The position numbers were made by a program, and so were the translations under genes. From the NCBI RefSeq assembly GCF_011045025.1, contig NZ_JAAKZX010000020.1:1-64000 (forward strand): 64,000 nt of DNA. The letters are read 5' to 3'. Of the stretch, positions 41,492-48,612 are shown one piece after another (position 1 is the first letter of the stretch; the number at the start of each line of letters is the position of its first letter). The stretch comes from Streptomyces ureilyticus. Its GTDB lineage: Bacteria > Actinomycetota > Actinomycetes > Streptomycetales > Streptomycetaceae. Under the pieces are notes generated by a model. The model worked only from the letters and a program-made list of their open reading frames with translations, did not search any database and had not been told where the DNA came from.

Positions 41492-41589
41492 TGGACGCGC
41501 GCTAAGGTGACGGCCTATGCTGCGGGGGCATACCGGTATAGACAGCAGGCCCTATCGCTATGGACAGAGGGACCTACCGGTACAGACAA
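41492..41589 (+). promoter_or_regulatory. predicted GntR promoter followed by three 22-bp-spaced operator repeats
   Basis: TGGACG (41492-41497) and TATGCT (41516-41521), 18 nt apart, are a plausible promoter. Downstream lie GTATAGACAG (41536-41545), CTATGGACAG (41558-41567) and GTACAGACAA (41580-41589). Their starts are exactly 22 bp apart, and the last runs into the AAGGAGGA ribosome site. They resemble the half-sites of the operators at 38344 and 41389, so autoregulation is likely. The remaining divergent region (41306-41602) holds the SIS promoter. Confidence 0.7.
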
Positions 41590-41602
41590 AAGGAGGAAAG
41601 CC

Positions 41603-42307
41603 GTGGCTCGGCGGCCCATGCCGCGACATGAAGCAGTCGAACGGCACATCCGCGGCCGGATCGCGGGGCTGAAGCCCGGGGATCAGATCGAGTCCGACGC
41701 GGAACTGTGCGACTTGTTCCAAGTCAGCCGGATGACCGTCCGGCAGGCGACCCAGCGTCTGGTCGCCGAGGGTGCGATCTACCGGATCTCCGGAGTCGGC
41801 ACCTTCGTGGGGGAACCGCAGGTCCACCGCCAGATGGGCAAACTCCGCTCCTTCACCGAGGAGATGGCCCTGCGCGGCATGCCCGTGTCATCGACCGTCC
41901 TGGCGAGTGAACTGCGCGTGGGCAGCCAGGAGGAGACCACCGCGCTCAGACTCGCTCCTCAGTCCAACGTCGTTCACGTACGGCGGCTGCGGCTGGCCGA
42001 CGAGCAGCCGATGGCGATCGAGAACGTCGTGCTGCCACCGTCCTGTGCCTGGCTGTTGCGCGAGGACCTGGCCCATGGCTCGCTGCACCAGGCCCTCACC
42101 GAGCAGGGTTTCGCCCCCTCCCGGGCAACCGGAACGCAGATAGCGGCCATCGCCACCGAGGACGACGCCGCCCTTCTGGAACTGCCCGTCGGGGCGGCCA
42201 TCTTCGTCGAGCGCCGACTGATCACGACCGGCGACGGCACACCCGTCGAACTCACCGAATCCCGCTATGCGGGTTCCCGTTTCGTGTTCCACATCGAACT
42301 GGCCTAG
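41603..42307 (+). CDS. GntR family transcriptional regulator, HutC subfamily
   Basis: The product is 234 aa from the GTG at 41603, 6-7 nt after GGAGGA; an upstream ATG in frame lies before the promoter and repeats. The winged helix-turn-helix is LCDLFQVSRMTVRQATQRLV near residues 34-53, followed by YRISGVGTFVGEP. The C-terminal UTRA effector domain runs from about residue 85 (FTEEMALRGMP) with LADEQPMAIENVVLP and SRYAGSRFVFHIEL at the end. HutC-type regulators bind phosphosugars or related metabolites. The neighbouring sites (38344, 41389, 41536-41589) are candidate operators, so it likely controls the ROK, GH13-importer and SIS operons. Confidence 0.93.
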   Translation: MARRPMPRHEAVERHIRGRIAGLKPGDQIESDAELCDLFQVSRMTVRQATQRLVAEGAIYRISGVGTFVGEPQVHRQMGKLRSFTEEMALRGMPVSSTVLASELRVGSQEETTALRLAPQSNVVHVRRLRLADEQPMAIENVVLPPSCAWLLREDLAHGSLHQALTEQGFAPSRATGTQIAAIATEDDAALLELPVGAAIFVERRLITTGDGTPVELTESRYAGSRFVFHIELA

Positions 42308-42471
42308 GGACTTCCGAACCGGCCTGGCCGGTCGGTCCCGGCCACCGGTCATGACCGCCGGTACCAGTACCACGGCTGCAACTGTCGGTCGTGGCGCCCG
42401 GCTCCCCCTGCCCGAGCCGGGGTGGGCTCCCCGACACCGGTCGGAGGGTCGGCATCGTGAAGGAGAACAGC

Positions 42472-43422
42472 ATGCCTGTCGTCGAGACAGTCCTGGGCCC
42501 TGTCGCCGCTGACGAACTCGGCGCGGTGGATGCCCACGAGCACGTCTTCCTGCGTACCCCGGTCAATCCGGGTGACGAGTTCCTCGACACCGGCAAGGCG
42601 GCGGCCGAGCTCCTGCGGGTGGCGGCGAGCGGCATCCGTACCGTCGTCGACCTGACCCCGGTCGGCCTCGGACGCCGCCCCGTCCAGCTCGCCGAGGTCT
42701 CCCGCACAAGCGCCGTCCATGTCGTGGCCGCGACCGGCTTCCACCGCAGCGCGCACTACCCGGCCGCTCACTGGGCCCGCCACGCCGACGACGCCACGCT
42801 TCTCGACGTGCTCCTGGACGACCTCCGGACCGGCATGGACAGCCACGACTGGGACTTTCCGCGCCCCGTCCCCAGCCCTCACAAGGCGGGTGTCATCAAA
42901 CTCGGGGCTTCGTACCACCGTATCGACCGCCACGAGGAACGCTGGTTCGCCGCGGGAGCGACGGCGGCCCGGCAGACAGGCGTGGCCGTGGCGGTCCACA
43001 CCGAGGTCGGGACCGCCGCACACGCTGCCCTGGACCTCCTGGACAAGCACGGCCTGCCGGCCGGGCGGGTCCTGCTCGCCCACACCGACCGCAACCCCGA
43101 TCCGGAACTGCACCTCGACCTGATCGCCCGCGGCGCCCACCTCGTCTACGACACGATCGGGCGGATCAAGTACCGGCCGGACTCCGTCGTCCTCGACCTG
43201 ATCGAGCGCATGGCCGAGGCCGGCAAGCTGGGTCACGTCTGCCTGGGGACCGACGTCGGACGCAAGTCCTCGCTCACCGCGTACGGAGGCGGGCCGGGAA
43301 TGGACGTACTCGGCCGGGAGTTCGTCCCGCGGCTGCGCCGGCGCCTGGGCGACGAGGCGGTCAAGACCGTTTTGCGGTACGCCCCTCAGGCACTCCTGGG
43401 CAAAGAGACCCCCGCCGTGTGA
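42472..43422 (+). CDS. phosphotriesterase-family metal-dependent hydrolase (lactonase-like)
   Basis: The product is 316 aa from the ATG at 42472, after AAGGAG; the GTG at 42457 is less well placed. The binuclear metal site residues are visible in order: VDAHEHVF (His-x-His), GVIKLGASY (bridging Lys), VAVHTEVG (His), LLAHTDRNPD (His) and GTDVGRKSS (Asp). The amidohydrolase barrel and length fit the phosphotriesterase-related group, which includes phosphotriesterases and several lactonases, among them sugar lactonases. In this context of oxidoreductases and a kinase, opening a sugar lactone or phospholactone is the best inference. It follows the GntR gene after 164 nt (42308-42471), which shows no other feature. 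Confidence 0.85.
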   Translation: MPVVETVLGPVAADELGAVDAHEHVFLRTPVNPGDEFLDTGKAAAELLRVAASGIRTVVDLTPVGLGRRPVQLAEVSRTSAVHVVAATGFHRSAHYPAAHWARHADDATLLDVLLDDLRTGMDSHDWDFPRPVPSPHKAGVIKLGASYHRIDRHEERWFAAGATAARQTGVAVAVHTEVGTAAHAALDLLDKHGLPAGRVLLAHTDRNPDPELHLDLIARGAHLVYDTIGRIKYRPDSVVLDLIERMAEAGKLGHVCLGTDVGRKSSLTAYGGGPGMDVLGREFVPRLRRRLGDEAVKTVLRYAPQALLGKETPAV

Positions 43423-43453
43423 GGGCAGCGCCGAGCCGCGGCCGAGCCGCCGG

Positions 43454-43475
43454 GCCCGCCCCAGGTGGGGCGGGC
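43454..43475. terminator. bidirectional terminator hairpin
   Basis: GCCCGCCCC (43454-43462) and GGGGCGGGC (43467-43475) form a perfect 9-bp stem with a 4-nt loop, then TTCTC. It lies between the convergent PTE and acyl-CoA dehydrogenase genes and closes region C. Confidence 0.85.
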
Positions 43476-43501
43476 TTCTCACGGGTGTGAGCAGGTGTAC
43501 G

Positions 43502-44578
43502 TCAGGGTGCTGGGAGGTCGACCAGTTCGGCCAGCGCCTCGCGATGGCGGCCGGCCGTTCCGTACGCGATCGAGTCGGCCTTGGCCCGCTTCAGGTAGAG
43601 GTGCACGGGGTGCTCCCACGTCATGCCGATGCCTGCGTGCAACTGCACTGCCTCCTCGGCGGCATGGACCGCGACGGATGCCGCGTACGCCTGGGCGAGC
43701 GCGACCGCCACATCCGCGTCCGTGCTCCCGGTGGCCAGCGCGTCGGCGGCGTTGCGGGCCGCGGCACGCGCGTTGACGACTTCCAGCCACAACTGGGCGA
43801 GCCGGTGCTTGAGGGCTTGGAAACCGCCGACGGGCCGGTTGAACTGCTTACGGTCCTTCAGATAGCGGACCGTCTCGGTCAAGCACCAGTCGGCGAGGCC
43901 CAGTTGCTCGGAGGCGAGCAGTCCGGCTCCGGCCCGCAGGCCGCGTCGTACGGCGGGTTCGGCATCCCCCAGCAGTCGCCCGGCCGCACCCTCAAGGACC
44001 ACCGTCGCCACCGGCCGGGTCAGGTCCAGGGACACCTGTGGGCTGACGGTCACGGCGTCGGCCTCCACCGCGTACAGGCCGCCGTCGTCCGCGGGCACCA
44101 GCAGTACGTCGGCGACGGCCGCGTCCGCGATGCCGGTCAACTCCCCGTGCAGGGCGCCGTTCTCATGTCGTACGAGCTGGTAGGCGGCGCCGGGAGCGAC
44201 GTTCAGCGCGACGGCGAGGGCGCCGATCCTCCGCCCGGATGCCAGCTCGCCGAGGAGGTCACCGGCGTCGCTGGCGAGCAGGGCCTCGGTGGCGACGACG
44301 GCGCTCGTCAGATAGGGCACGGGAGCGACCGATCGGCCCAACTCCTCCAGCACCACGGAGACTTCGCGATGCGTGGCGCCCTGGCCGCCCGACGACTCGG
44401 GGACCAGAAGGCCCGCGAGGCCCATGCCGTCGGCGAGGGCCTTCCACAGCTCGGGGTCGTACGGCGCGCCGGACTCCGCGCGAGCGAGCACGTCCGCCGT
44501 GTCGCAGTGGTCGGCGAGGAGGTCGCGTACGGCCGCGCGCAGCGCGTCTTCCTCCTCCGAGTACAGCAGATCCGTCAT
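43502..44578 (-). CDS. acyl-CoA dehydrogenase, smaller subunit type
   Basis: The product is 358 aa and has the acyl-CoA dehydrogenase fold: YSEEEDALRAAVRDLLADH at the start, VPESSGGQGATHREVSVVLEELGRS, then KDRKQFNRPVGGFQALKHRLAQLW and LHAGIGMTWEHPVHLYLKRAKAD. It lacks the usual terminal EGTSEIQ-like block, so it resembles the non-canonical partner chains of actinobacterial alpha2beta2 dehydrogenases. It overlaps the preceding dehydrogenase by 4 nt (ATGA), fitting a heteromeric enzyme. FAD-dependent alpha,beta-dehydrogenation of a CoA ester is expected; the chain may be a steroid side chain or branched acid, which the sequence does not decide. Confidence 0.88.
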   Translation of the reverse strand: MTDLLYSEEEDALRAAVRDLLADHCDTADVLARAESGAPYDPELWKALADGMGLAGLLVPESSGGQGATHREVSVVLEELGRSVAPVPYLTSAVVATEALLASDAGDLLGELASGRRIGALAVALNVAPGAAYQLVRHENGALHGELTGIADAAVADVLLVPADDGGLYAVEADAVTVSPQVSLDLTRPVATVVLEGAAGRLLGDAEPAVRRGLRAGAGLLASEQLGLADWCLTETVRYLKDRKQFNRPVGGFQALKHRLAQLWLEVVNARAAARNAADALATGSTDADVAVALAQAYAASVAVHAAEEAVQLHAGIGMTWEHPVHLYLKRAKADSIAYGTAGRHREALAELVDLPAP

Positions 44579-45756
44579 CGCGCGAGGTCCTTCCAGGCGA
44601 CGTCCTTGTCGGTGCGCGGCTCGGCGGGCAGGCCCAGGACGCGCTCGGCGACGATGTTCAGCAGGACCTCGTTGGTCCCGCCCTCGATGCTGTTGCCCTT
44701 GGAGCGGAGGTAGCGGTATCCGGCCTCGCGCCCGGTGAAGTCGACGAGTTCGGGCCGCCGCATCGTCCAGTCGTCGTACAACAGGCCTTCCTCGCCGAGG
44801 AGTTCGACCTCAAGGCCGCTGATCTCCTGGTTGAGGCGGGCGAACGCGAGCTTCAGTCCGGAGCCCTCGGGGCCGGGCTGGCCCGCGACGAGCTGCTGGC
44901 GCAGCCGTTCGCCGGCGAGGCGGGCGACCTCGGCCTCCACCCACAGGGTGAGGAGCCGCTGGTGGAGGTCGTGGGTGCGCAGCTCGGGGCGCTCGCGCCA
45001 GGTCTTCGAGACCGGGCCGATCATGCCGCCCTCGCGCGGGATGCGCATACCGCCGATGGACACCCGCTCGTTCATGAGCGTCGTCTGCGCGACCCGCCAG
45101 CCGTCGCCGATCTCCCCGAGCCGGTGGCTGTCGGGGATGCGGACGTCGGTGAGGAACACCTCGTTGAACTCGGCCTCGCCGGTGATCTGGCGCAACGGCC
45201 GCACCTCGACACCGGGGTCGGTCATGTCGCAGATGAAGTACGTGATGCCGCGGTGCTTGGGCACGTCCGGGTCGGTACGGGCGATGAGGATGGCCCACCG
45301 GGCGACATGGGCGCTGGACGTCCACACCTTCTGCCCGTTGACGACCCAGCTGTCGCCGTCCCGTACGGCACGCGTGCCGAGCGCGGCCAGGTCGGAGCCG
45401 GCACCCGGCTCGCTGAACAGCTGGCACCAGACCTCCTCGCCGACCCAAAGGGGCCTGAGGAAACGGCGCTTCTGCTCCTCCGTACCGAAGCCGAGGATCG
45501 TCGGCGCCGCCATGCCGAGGCCGATACCGATGCGCCGCGGGTCGTTGTCGGGGGCGCCCGCGGCCTCCAACTCGGCGTCCACGACGGCCTGGAGAGAGCG
45601 CGGCGCGCCAAGTCCGCCGAGGCCCTCCGGGTAGTGCACCCAGGCCAGTCCGGCGTCGAAGCGGGCCTTGAGGAAGTCGAGGCGGTCGGTGGTGGCCGGA
45701 GGATGGGCGGACAGCAACTCCTGCGTACGATCCCGCAGTTCGGCGGCGTGGGTCAT
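44575..45756 (-). CDS. acyl-CoA dehydrogenase, larger subunit type
   Basis: The product is 393 aa. It has ATILGFGTEEQKRRFLRPL-type AAPTILGFGTEEQKRRFL, then QLFSEPGAGSDLAALGTRA (the FAD/substrate loop), WVVNGQKVWTSSAH and, at the end, NSIEGGTNEVLLNIVAERVLGLP in place of the common EGTSEIQ block. It belongs to the two-subunit acyl-CoA dehydrogenase group, and pairs with the overlapping gene downstream. The ATG overlaps the stop of the quinone oxidoreductase gene (ATGA), so three genes form one coupled operon. Confidence 0.9.
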   Translation of the reverse strand: MTHAAELRDRTQELLSAHPPATTDRLDFLKARFDAGLAWVHYPEGLGGLGAPRSLQAVVDAELEAAGAPDNDPRRIGIGLGMAAPTILGFGTEEQKRRFLRPLWVGEEVWCQLFSEPGAGSDLAALGTRAVRDGDSWVVNGQKVWTSSAHVARWAILIARTDPDVPKHRGITYFICDMTDPGVEVRPLRQITGEAEFNEVFLTDVRIPDSHRLGEIGDGWRVAQTTLMNERVSIGGMRIPREGGMIGPVSKTWRERPELRTHDLHQRLLTLWVEAEVARLAGERLRQQLVAGQPGPEGSGLKLAFARLNQEISGLEVELLGEEGLLYDDWTMRRPELVDFTGREAGYRYLRSKGNSIEGGTNEVLLNIVAERVLGLPAEPRTDKDVAWKDLAR

Positions 45757-46730
45757 GCCGCTCCTCCTTCACCGAGACTAGGGATGACGGCGACGCGACC
45801 GGTGGTGACCCCATCGGCGACACGCTGCACGGCGGCAGCCGCACCGCCCATCGGCACGCGCTCGCTGACCAGCGGCTTGATCGCGCCGCGGGCGGCCAGT
45901 TCGGTGAGCTGCTCGTGGCAGCGCAGGACGAGCTTCGGGTTCTTGGTGTTGTAGAGACCCCAATGCAGGCCCATGATCGAGTAGTTCTTCACCAGGGCGT
46001 GGTTCAGGGCCGGACTGGGAATGGCCCCGCTCGCGAAACCCACGACCACGATCCGCCCCTCGAAGGCGACGACCTTGGCGGACTGCGCGTACGCCTCACC
46101 GCCGACCGGGTCGTAGATCACGTCCGCGCCCCGGCCGCCAGTCGCCTCCTTCACGGCGCCGACGACGTCCTCGGCGCGCCGGTCGACGACGATGTCGCAC
46201 CCCAACTCCCGCGCCACGTCCGCCTTGTCGGACCCGCCGACGACCCCGATGACCGTGGCGCCCGCGGCCTTGCCGAGCTGCACGGCCGCGCTGCCGACCC
46301 CTCCTGCGGCAGCGTGGACGAGCAGCGTCTCGCCGGCCTCCAGACCGGCCCGGCGGTGCAGACCGAACCATCCCGTCTGGTAGCCGATGTGCAGCGCCGC
46401 GGCCTCGGCGTCGTCGAGCGCCTCGGGGGCGGGCAGTAGGGCCGCCGCGTCCGCGACCGCGTACTCGGCGAAGCCGCCGTACGGCAGGGCGGGATTGCCG
46501 ATGACCCGCCGCCCGTCCTCGGTCTCGCCGCAGAGCTCCACGCCGGGCGTGAACGGCAGCGGCGGCCTGATCTGGTACTGCCCGCGGCACAGCAGGGCGT
46601 CCGGGAAGTTGATGTTCGCGGCACGCACTTTGACCAAGACCTGGCCTTCGCCGGGCACGGGCCGCTCCACCTCCTCGAGCCGCATCACCTCGCCCGGCTC
46701 ACCGTTCTGGTGCACTTGCCATGCCTGCAT
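45753..46730 (-). CDS. NADPH:quinone oxidoreductase-like MDR family protein
   Basis: The product is 325 aa, a medium-chain dehydrogenase/reductase without structural zinc (no catalytic Cys/His cluster). MQAWQVHQNGEPGEVMRLEEV is the quinone-reductase-type N-terminus, and LVHAAAGGVGSAAVQLGKAAG near residue 140 is the NADPH-binding AxxGxxG loop. DVIYDPVGG follows. It reduces quinones or the double bond of an enoyl-CoA-like substrate. As first gene of the acyl-CoA dehydrogenase operon, a role in acyl-CoA or ketone metabolism is likely. The leader upstream carries a long hairpin at 46767-46860. Confidence 0.9.
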   Translation of the reverse strand: MQAWQVHQNGEPGEVMRLEEVERPVPGEGQVLVKVRAANINFPDALLCRGQYQIRPPLPFTPGVELCGETEDGRRVIGNPALPYGGFAEYAVADAAALLPAPEALDDAEAAALHIGYQTGWFGLHRRAGLEAGETLLVHAAAGGVGSAAVQLGKAAGATVIGVVGGSDKADVARELGCDIVVDRRAEDVVGAVKEATGGRGADVIYDPVGGEAYAQSAKVVAFEGRIVVVGFASGAIPSPALNHALVKNYSIMGLHWGLYNTKNPKLVLRCHEQLTELAARGAIKPLVSERVPMGGAAAAVQRVADGVTTGRVAVIPSLGEGGAA

Positions 46731-46766
46731 GCGGGGGCCTCCACAGGACTGTGTCTATTTGCTCAC

Positions 46767-46860
46767 CGAAGGGGCGCCTCAGCCGGTGTCGAGAGCCCGA
46801 CCGTGCTCAGCCCTTCGGGCCTCCGCGCGCTCGTGCTCTCGACACCGGCGCGCCCCTTCG
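46767..46860. repeat. 94-nt interrupted hairpin in the MDR leader/XRE trailer
   Basis: Outer arms CGAAGGGGCGC (46767-46777) and GCGCCCCTTCG (46850-46860), and inner arms CCGGTGTCGAGAGC (46783-46796) and GCTCTCGACACCGG (46835-46848), are perfect complements. A small GCCC-TTC-GGGC hairpin at 46810-46819 lies within. It can terminate the XRE transcript or form a structured leader of the MDR operon. It resembles mobile hairpin repeats of Streptomyces. Confidence 0.75.
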
Positions 46861-46936
46861 GCTCGCGTCTGTCGTCTGAGCGGTGTCGGACTGCATACTA
46901 AGCGGTCGCTTGCCGATCAGGCTAGCGTCACGCACA

Positions 46937-47539
46937 TCAAGAACGCTTCGGCCGTGCCCGTACATGCATCCGCTCCCCCTGCGGCCCGAACAGGCTGAGG
47001 AACTCCACCGGCCCCTCCCCCGTCGACCCGAACCAGTGCGGCACGCGCGTGTCGAACTCGGCGGCCTCCCCCGCCGTCAGCACCACGTCGTGCTCGCCCA
47101 GCACGAAGCGCAGCCGCCCGGAGAGGACGTAGAGCCATTCATACCCCTCGTGGACACGGGGTTCCGGCTCCTCCTGCCCCTGCGGCACGAGCACCTTGAA
47201 CGCCTGGAGTCCGCCGGGCTGGCGGGTGAGCGGCCAGTAGGTGCGCCCGTGCCGCTCGATCGGCTGGGACCGAACCCGCGGATCCCTCACCGGCGGAGCC
47301 CCCACCAGCTCGTCCAGAGCCACCTCGTGGGCCCGGGCGATCGGCAGCAGCAGTTCCAGACTGGGTTTACGCAGGCCGGACTCCAGCCGTGACAGGGTGC
47401 TCACCGAGATACCGGTCGCCTCCGACAGCCCGGCGAGCGTCGCGCCCCGCTCCTTCCGGATCCGCCGCAGCCGGGGGCCGACTCCCGCCAGCACGTCGTC
47501 GGTGTCCCGCTCATTCAGGTCCGTCTCGTGCTCACTCAT
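46937..47539 (-). CDS. XRE family regulator with C-terminal cupin domain
   Basis: The product is 200 aa from the ATG at 47539. The helix-turn-helix LSEATGISVSTLSRLESGLRK lies near residues 35-56, followed by a cupin of about 80 residues with VHEGYEWLYVLSGRLRFVLGEHDVVLTAGEAAEFD and FDTRVPHWF. In such HTH-cupin proteins a small molecule or metal in the cupin modulates DNA binding. It is divergent from the flavin oxidoreductase gene, its likely target. A near-ideal promoter (47546-47574) places the transcription start at or near the start codon, so translation may be leaderless; a GTG two codons earlier is the alternative start. Confidence 0.92.
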   Translation of the reverse strand: MSEHETDLNERDTDDVLAGVGPRLRRIRKERGATLAGLSEATGISVSTLSRLESGLRKPSLELLLPIARAHEVALDELVGAPPVRDPRVRSQPIERHGRTYWPLTRQPGGLQAFKVLVPQGQEEPEPRVHEGYEWLYVLSGRLRFVLGEHDVVLTAGEAAEFDTRVPHWFGSTGEGPVEFLSLFGPQGERMHVRARPKRS

Positions 47540-47545
47540 GAGCAC

Positions 47546-47574
47546 ATTGCAGTTTCGGCAAAGGCGTTTGTCAA
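47546..47574 (-). promoter_or_regulatory. predicted XRE promoter, consensus -35
   Basis: On the minus strand a perfect TTGACA (47574-47569) is 17 nt from TGCAAT (47551-47546). The start codon follows within 7-13 nt, so the mRNA would have almost no leader. The 77-nt divergent region also contains the promoter of the oxidoreductase gene. Confidence 0.65.
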
Positions 47575-47616
47575 TGCGGCAGCCGTGGGGCGACCTTGTC
47601 CGTGGAGGTGGTCACC

Positions 47617-48552
47617 ATGACCGATCGTTACGAAGTGGTCGTCGTCGGAGGCGGCGCGGCCGGGCTGTCCGCCGCACTCGTGCTGGGACGCGCGCGGCGC
47701 CAGGTCCTCGTCGTCGACGCGGGCGAGCCGCGCAACGCGCCTGCCGCGCACATGCAGGGCTATCTGTCGCGGGACGGGATGTCACCCGCCGAGTTCCTCG
47801 CCGAGGGGCGGCTGGAGATTCAGCGGTACGGGGTTGATCTGGTCCGGGACCGCGCGGTGGACGTCGCGCGGGACGACGCCGACGAGTTCGATGTGACGCT
47901 GGCGTCCGGGCGTTCGGTGCACGCGCGCCGGCTGGTCGTCGCGACCGGGCTCGCGGACGAGTTGCCGTCGGTGCCCGGGGTCGCGGAGCGGTTCGGGCGC
48001 GATGTGCTGCACTGTCCGTACTGCCACGGCTGGGAGGTCCGCGACCAGGCGTTCGGGGTTCTCGCGACGTCCCCCATGAGCGTGCATCAGGCGCTGATCG
48101 TCACGCAGTGGTCCAAGGACGTCACCCTGTTCCTGCACACGGTCGCCGAGTCCGAGCTCTCGGACGAGGATCTGCGCCACCTGGCCACGGCCGGAGTGCA
48201 CGTGGTTCCCGGCGAGGTGGCGGGGCTCGTCATCGATGACGACCGGCTCACCGGCGTACGCCTCGCGGACGGCACGGCACACGTGCGGGACGTGCTGTTC
48301 GTCGCGCCCCGCGCGGTACCGCAGACCGGGCTACTGGAGCAGCTCGGCGCCGAGCTTCGGGAGACCCCCTTCGGCGCGTACCCGGTGGTCGACCCGACCG
48401 GGCTCACCACCGTGCCGGGCGTCTGGGCGGCCGGCAACGCGATGGGCTTCGCCGAGCAGGTCGTGAACGCGGCGGCGGGCGGCTACCGGGCGGGGGCCAC
48501 GATCAACGGGGAGCTGCTGATGAGCGACCTCGAATCCGCACTCCACGGATAG
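47617..48552 (+). CDS. thioredoxin-reductase-like FAD/NAD(P) oxidoreductase
   Basis: The product is 311 aa from the ATG at 47617, 8 nt after GGAGG; an in-frame TTG upstream has no such site. It has VVVVGGGAAGLSAALVLGRA for FAD at residues 6-25 and a redox pair CPYCHGWEV near residue 135, equivalent to CxxC of thioredoxin reductases. The C-terminal FAD block is VPGVWAAGNAMGFAEQVVNAAAGG. The usual NADP motif GGGxSA in the middle is poorly conserved (GVLATSPMSVHQALIV), which suggests a different reductant or partner, as in DUF-like bacilliredoxin or dithiol oxidase relatives. A non-thioredoxin dithiol oxidoreductase cannot be excluded. Confidence 0.88.
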   Translation: MTDRYEVVVVGGGAAGLSAALVLGRARRQVLVVDAGEPRNAPAAHMQGYLSRDGMSPAEFLAEGRLEIQRYGVDLVRDRAVDVARDDADEFDVTLASGRSVHARRLVVATGLADELPSVPGVAERFGRDVLHCPYCHGWEVRDQAFGVLATSPMSVHQALIVTQWSKDVTLFLHTVAESELSDEDLRHLATAGVHVVPGEVAGLVIDDDRLTGVRLADGTAHVRDVLFVAPRAVPQTGLLEQLGAELRETPFGAYPVVDPTGLTTVPGVWAAGNAMGFAEQVVNAAAGGYRAGATINGELLMSDLESALHG

Positions 48553-48612
48553 AACGGATAGAGGCGCCGCCGTGCGGGTGTAGAGCGTCCCGCTCCGTTG
48601 CACCATGGCCAC

